Part shown: one piece after another, positions 60,186-64,000 of the stretch | Layout of the letters: every line of letters starts with the position of its first letter | Numbering within the stretch: the stretch's first letter is position 1 | Source of the DNA: Puffinus mauretanicus | Lineage: Eukaryota; Chordata; Aves; Procellariiformes; Procellariidae | DNA length: 64,000 nucleotides | Direction: 5' to 3' | Assembly: GCA_023333565.1 (NCBI GenBank) | Contig: JAJKFH010000115.1 | Span: 744,001-808,000, forward strand | The notes under the pieces: model-generated | What the model was told of the DNA's origin: nothing | The model's input: only the letters and a program-made list of their open reading frames with translations | The model's database searches: none | Program-made: the position numbers and the translations under genes

Positions 60186-61799
60186 AATAGTTGAGTACAC
60201 AGAAATGGTGAAGATAAGGCAAAATTTCCAAATGACTACAGTTACTGAACAGACCTTCCCAAGAGGCACATGTGGCTTTCTCCCCCTTTGTGTATCAGAT
60301 GAAGTCCTTTGGACTTCATGGGAAGAAAAGAAGAAAGCTTATTCCTTGTATTCCCCGTCATGGATGTCACAGCTGGTGGGAGTAATGACCCTTTCTATGT
60401 GTGGGAGCCAGGGACACTGCCTGTGCTCTTCCCTTGCCGGCCTGGGGCATTACTTTGCACTAGTGTGCAAATACAAGCACTCTGTTAAACTCTCTTATTC
60501 TTCAAAACAGGATAACCACACACTGACCGCCTGCTAGGGATGGGCCCTGGCCCATGTAATTGTTTGGGAAGAGTGCTAATTGGCTCAGGCCAAAGTCATG
60601 CCAATAAATATTTTTACAGTTTTATGACACAGACAATAACATTTTAGTGTCTGGGAACATTCCTGGCAGCTGCTTAATTTATTAGCATAGGACCATATGC
60701 AGCCCCAAATTACAATTCCTTTAAGACAACATTCCACATTATGCAGTTTAAAGCTGAAGGATATATTGTTTATATTTTCCCTGAGAAACAATTGAAAAAT
60801 GTTGAAGTAATGGATATTTTCTCATAGAGAACACTGATTCTGCAGATGCTGTACTTTTGCTCTGAAAATCATGAATGAGCAACTCGTACTTAACGAGACC
60901 CAAATTTTAATTGAACAATGAATTCTTTAGGCCTTTTTCTATGTCAGCTTTGCTATAGCTTTTTTTTTTAGTGTTTCATAAATAATAATTCTCAACACTT
61001 CTGTGAGTACTGAGTAGTATTTCATAAGTGAGAGAATGAGTTTCAATGAGATCGAAGTAAGAAGCATGCAGTATTGTGGAGGCTAACTCCTACTTAGCCA
61101 GATAGCAACTCTTCTACTGATAAGATTCCAGGACCAAAATTTAAAACAACGCCATTCCCAAAAAATGAGGAGCATATCAAGAGAGACAAATATTTCTGGT
61201 GACTGGCCAAATATCATGCTGGGACTCTGGGTGGAAATGGGACTACATTAAAATCTCTAGGTGCCCTTCAGCTTCCTTAATCACAAGACTATCTCATCTT
61301 TCTTTGGTCCCCTATTTCATTCAGCTCATACCTCTGATTTCCCACAACAAATGAGCAAGGGTGCTGGGAGAAAAGACGCAATTCCATGATGGAGTTCCAG
61401 CTCATTTCCAGGGCACACTGCAGCCTATATGCAAGTGGAGCAGGAGTCCTATGGAAGCTCCACTTGGTGATAATGTTGTGAAAGGATACCACTACACATA
61501 GCAGTTAATTCACAAGACAAAATAAAGTTGAGGGTAACGTGATTTTTGGTACCTTCTCAATTCTGAGTGAGTGACTTTGCAACACTAACATTCCTTTAGC
61601 ATAATTTTATGCCTGTAAAATAATTTGTATTGGGGTATGACTGTGTAAGAAGCATTTGGCATACCAGCTCAGATTTCTTTGTTAGGAAGATGTGATTACT
61701 TACAAATAAACTATGTGGCTAAAGGTACTAAACAAAGTAAAACATATAAAATATAAATATATAAGCCTATATAAAAAAAAAAAAAGAATAAGACTAAAG

Positions 61800-61823
61800 T
61801 AAGGTAAGGGAAACCTTACCTTA
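61800..61823. repeat. Perfect 10-bp inverted repeat with GAAA loop
   Basis: TAAGGTAAGG, GAAA, CCTTACCTTA forms an exact 10-bp stem; on plus-strand RNA the loop would be the very stable GNRA type. The arms do not extend further except a possible G-U pair. Too short for a precursor microRNA hairpin. Confidence 0.75.
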
Positions 61824-64000
61824 TCAAATTGGGATATTGTGTGAACACACACTGGAGCAGACAGCTAATGATTCAAAGGTTACTGGAGCAGGGATCTCTC
61901 AACTAGATTTGTGATGTAATGATAGTATGCATTTCATGTTTGAACTCTGAAGAGCAGAGTTGATCATATAGCCCAAAATATCACTGACTTCCTGTGAAGA
62001 ATCTGAATATTTGTCACAGCCTTTACCAGGACAAAACACTTGTTTCTCTTCTATTGCAAGTTGGTTGTAGCACTCAGAAATATCCATTTAGTGCTTAGAA
62101 AGAATTTTTCAGATTTAAGAGGTATATGAAGGTGGCTAAAATATTGCTGGGGATTTTTGCAGGCTTTTTAAAGTTTTATTTCTATTTACACGGCTTTTGC
62201 ATTATACTGCCCAAAGGGGAGAAGAGGAGGGAAAAATCTGATGTGAATGAACTTTGTCTGATGCTAGTGCATGGGAGAGCTCTGAATGCTCCATCTATTT
62301 TCAGAAGCCAATAAATACAGATCGAGCAAACCAGGATTGGTTTTGTCAGTACAATTTTCTTGTCTGTTTGGGTTTTTTTCTTGGTAGAACCAAAATGAAA
62401 GGTGACCTGAATATGGATACTATTCTTTTCTCCAAACTCCCTATGTTCTGTAAAGGGGCTCAAAGTTGGTGATAGTTCCAAGTAGGAACTATTTGTCCAT
62501 AAGTAATCTACCTCAACTGCACACCATCTGTAGACATCTAGCAGTGATCTAATTTACATACTGAGGATATGGAGAGAGAAGAAACCCTCCCTGGAGGCTG
62601 TCAGAGCCAGTTATCCCTACATAGTGTGGAGTGGTTTGCACTGGCACACACACATGGAAAATCCAGAAGCTCAAATGGTCATGCAACTCTGCCAAAACTA
62701 TAATCAGAAATAAAAGATGTTGAATAGCAGGGAGAGGTAAAAGGATGGAGTCAGCCATGAAGTGTCTATTCTATATAGTTTTCCTTACCATCTATAGCCC
62801 TAAAAGGGGGACCCTGACCATGGAGGAAATCTTTCAAAGACAGGGAATGCCTTATTTTATTTAACACACACACGCACATACACAAGTGTATAAGCAAAAT
62901 AATTTCTATTTCCCATTCAGCTGTATCAGAAATACATGTAGTCATCTTGTTTTCCTCATTTTTACCCTTTCAGTTTCTTACACGCTCTCCCTGCCATGCA
63001 TCAGTGAGAGCTTTTCAATCTCATTTCCTCTTCTCACTTTCTGTTCTACTTCTTGCTGCCCTGAGTAGGTTTAACTACCTTCCTGCTTCCCAAATTCTCA
63101 TTATCTTTCCATCTCTCTCCTTTCCACTGCGATTCCTCTTCCTTATTCCAATGCTTTCATTAGGGCTCCCAAAACATCTCTTTCTACTCACAATACTCCA
63201 GCCTCTCTTCCCCCAATACCTTCCCCAACCCATCACCCTTTATAGTCTCTTGTGTATTACCAGTTACTACTATACACAGCTGCACATTTATTTAAGATCG
63301 TAAATAGCTCCATTCCTTGCTGTTCCCAGTACTTAAAAAAAAAAAAAGGAAATACCCTTAATCCCTTCCCACTCTCCCCCGTCCTGTCTCATCCTAGAGA
63401 AGAAATAAATAGCTTTAATAGGGTTTTTTTGTTTGTTGGGTGGGGTTTTTTTTGTTTTGTTTTTGTTTTTTTAAGATCTAGTTTAGCAGTTAGCATGTGA
63501 GAATCACTGTATATTGCTTGAGGGAAAGTGATATTGAAGAAATGTTTTGTAGAAATGTTGTGTGTTCACCTCTGACAGGAGCCAGCCCTGCCCTGCCCAG
63601 CGTTCTCCTTCCTGGGAGCAGGAGTATATGCATCCACCATGGTGAAAGCTCTGCCATTACACAAGTCTCATCTGCTTCATGTTTTAGCAGGGGAAAGTGG
63701 GAGCTGGGGAAAGGAAAGATCTCTGTGACCATCAGGGCAGTCTCACGGGTTTTCTTGACTGCTGGCAGTGAGTGCAGAGCATGTGGAGAGCCGAGGCAGA
63801 GCAGCGGGCTGGTGTGACCACCATAGCCAGGGGCTACTGACTTCACACGGGTGAGACTAACCAGGCTGAGGGCTTCTTTGTGCAGTGGACCCTGATCTTT
63901 GCTCAGCCTGGCACTCTGGGTTACTGTTCATACCAATTTGGCTTGCACTGGCATAAATATTTACTACAAAATTCATGAAGTTGCTCTACTAAAACTCCTT

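Larger units (their letters stand above)
59778..64000. other. Gene-free stretch with a purine-rich block
   Basis: No gene is recognised. 59817-60230 is A/G-rich on the plus strand with repeated AAGGA/GAAGA words, giving spurious minus frames of 101 and 136 codons. Two perfect hairpins (60163-60185, 61800-61823) are listed separately. T/G-rich and A-rich simple sequence occurs at 63334-63475. Confidence 0.5.

Noticed and set aside
59751..60231. Minus frames of 101 and 136 codons, Leu/Ser/Pro-rich
   Set aside because: They are translations of a purine-biased block; overlapping frames look equally coding, and no domain is visible.
1..64000. tRNA, rRNA, snRNA genes and CRISPR arrays
   Set aside because: No cloverleaf with A and B boxes, no U6/5S-like sequence and no spaced direct-repeat array was seen; the tRNA-like sequences at 43.0 and 43.8 kb are retroviral primer sites.

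Overview
The window looks like bird nuclear DNA that is non-coding apart from transposon remnants. The main evidence is several CR1-type LINE copies (18846-19740, 53777-53873, 59391-59777, plus decayed ones) whose 3' ends carry the 8-bp ATTCTATG-type tail typical of avian CR1. LTR retroelements and short fragments of old amniote-wide repeats are also present. There is no operon structure, tRNA gene, rRNA gene or CRISPR array. I recognise no host protein-coding exon. Nearly all open frames are short, lack family resemblance and overlap on both strands, so this is best read as intergenic or long-intron sequence. The species cannot be named from the window.

Layout. 1-13.2 kb is unique AT-rich DNA with a pyrimidine-rich tetranucleotide tract (4773-4901) and a small E-box-bearing duplication (6992-7031). 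13.24-13.76 kb is an isolated GC- and CpG-rich island with a good splice-donor match on the minus strand at its left edge, the best candidate for a promoter or first exon here. 14-18.8 kb is mostly unique. 18.85-19.74 kb is a 5'-truncated CR1 that keeps the end of the reverse transcriptase. 19.7-29.4 kb is AT-rich and may hold conserved non-coding DNA. 29405-30056 is a solo LTR with a perfect 5-bp target-site duplication (AGCAC). 30-42.4 kb holds old repeat fragments, a roughly 40-bp minisatellite (37588-37685) and a perfect 10-bp satellite of nearly 15 units (39607-39754).

42418-44179 is the most interesting locus: a compact minus-strand endogenous retrovirus with a 6-bp target-site duplication (GACTGT). 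It joins two LTR types and two different primer binding sites, one an exact match to initiator tRNA-Met and one an exact match to tRNA-Lys1,2. It has a 43-codon gag-like start, a polypurine tract and a retrovirus-like splice donor. It looks like a non-autonomous, recombinant ERV. 44.2-64 kb is again non-coding, with a decayed CR1 (46182-46740), two younger CR1 3' ends and several simple repeats and hairpins.

Functionally, nothing here works together as a pathway. The window records waves of retroelement insertion (ancient amniote repeats, then old CR1, then young CR1 and LTR elements) in a gene-poor stretch with one candidate promoter island. Family assignments come from recognising consensus-like sequence by eye; no database search was possible.
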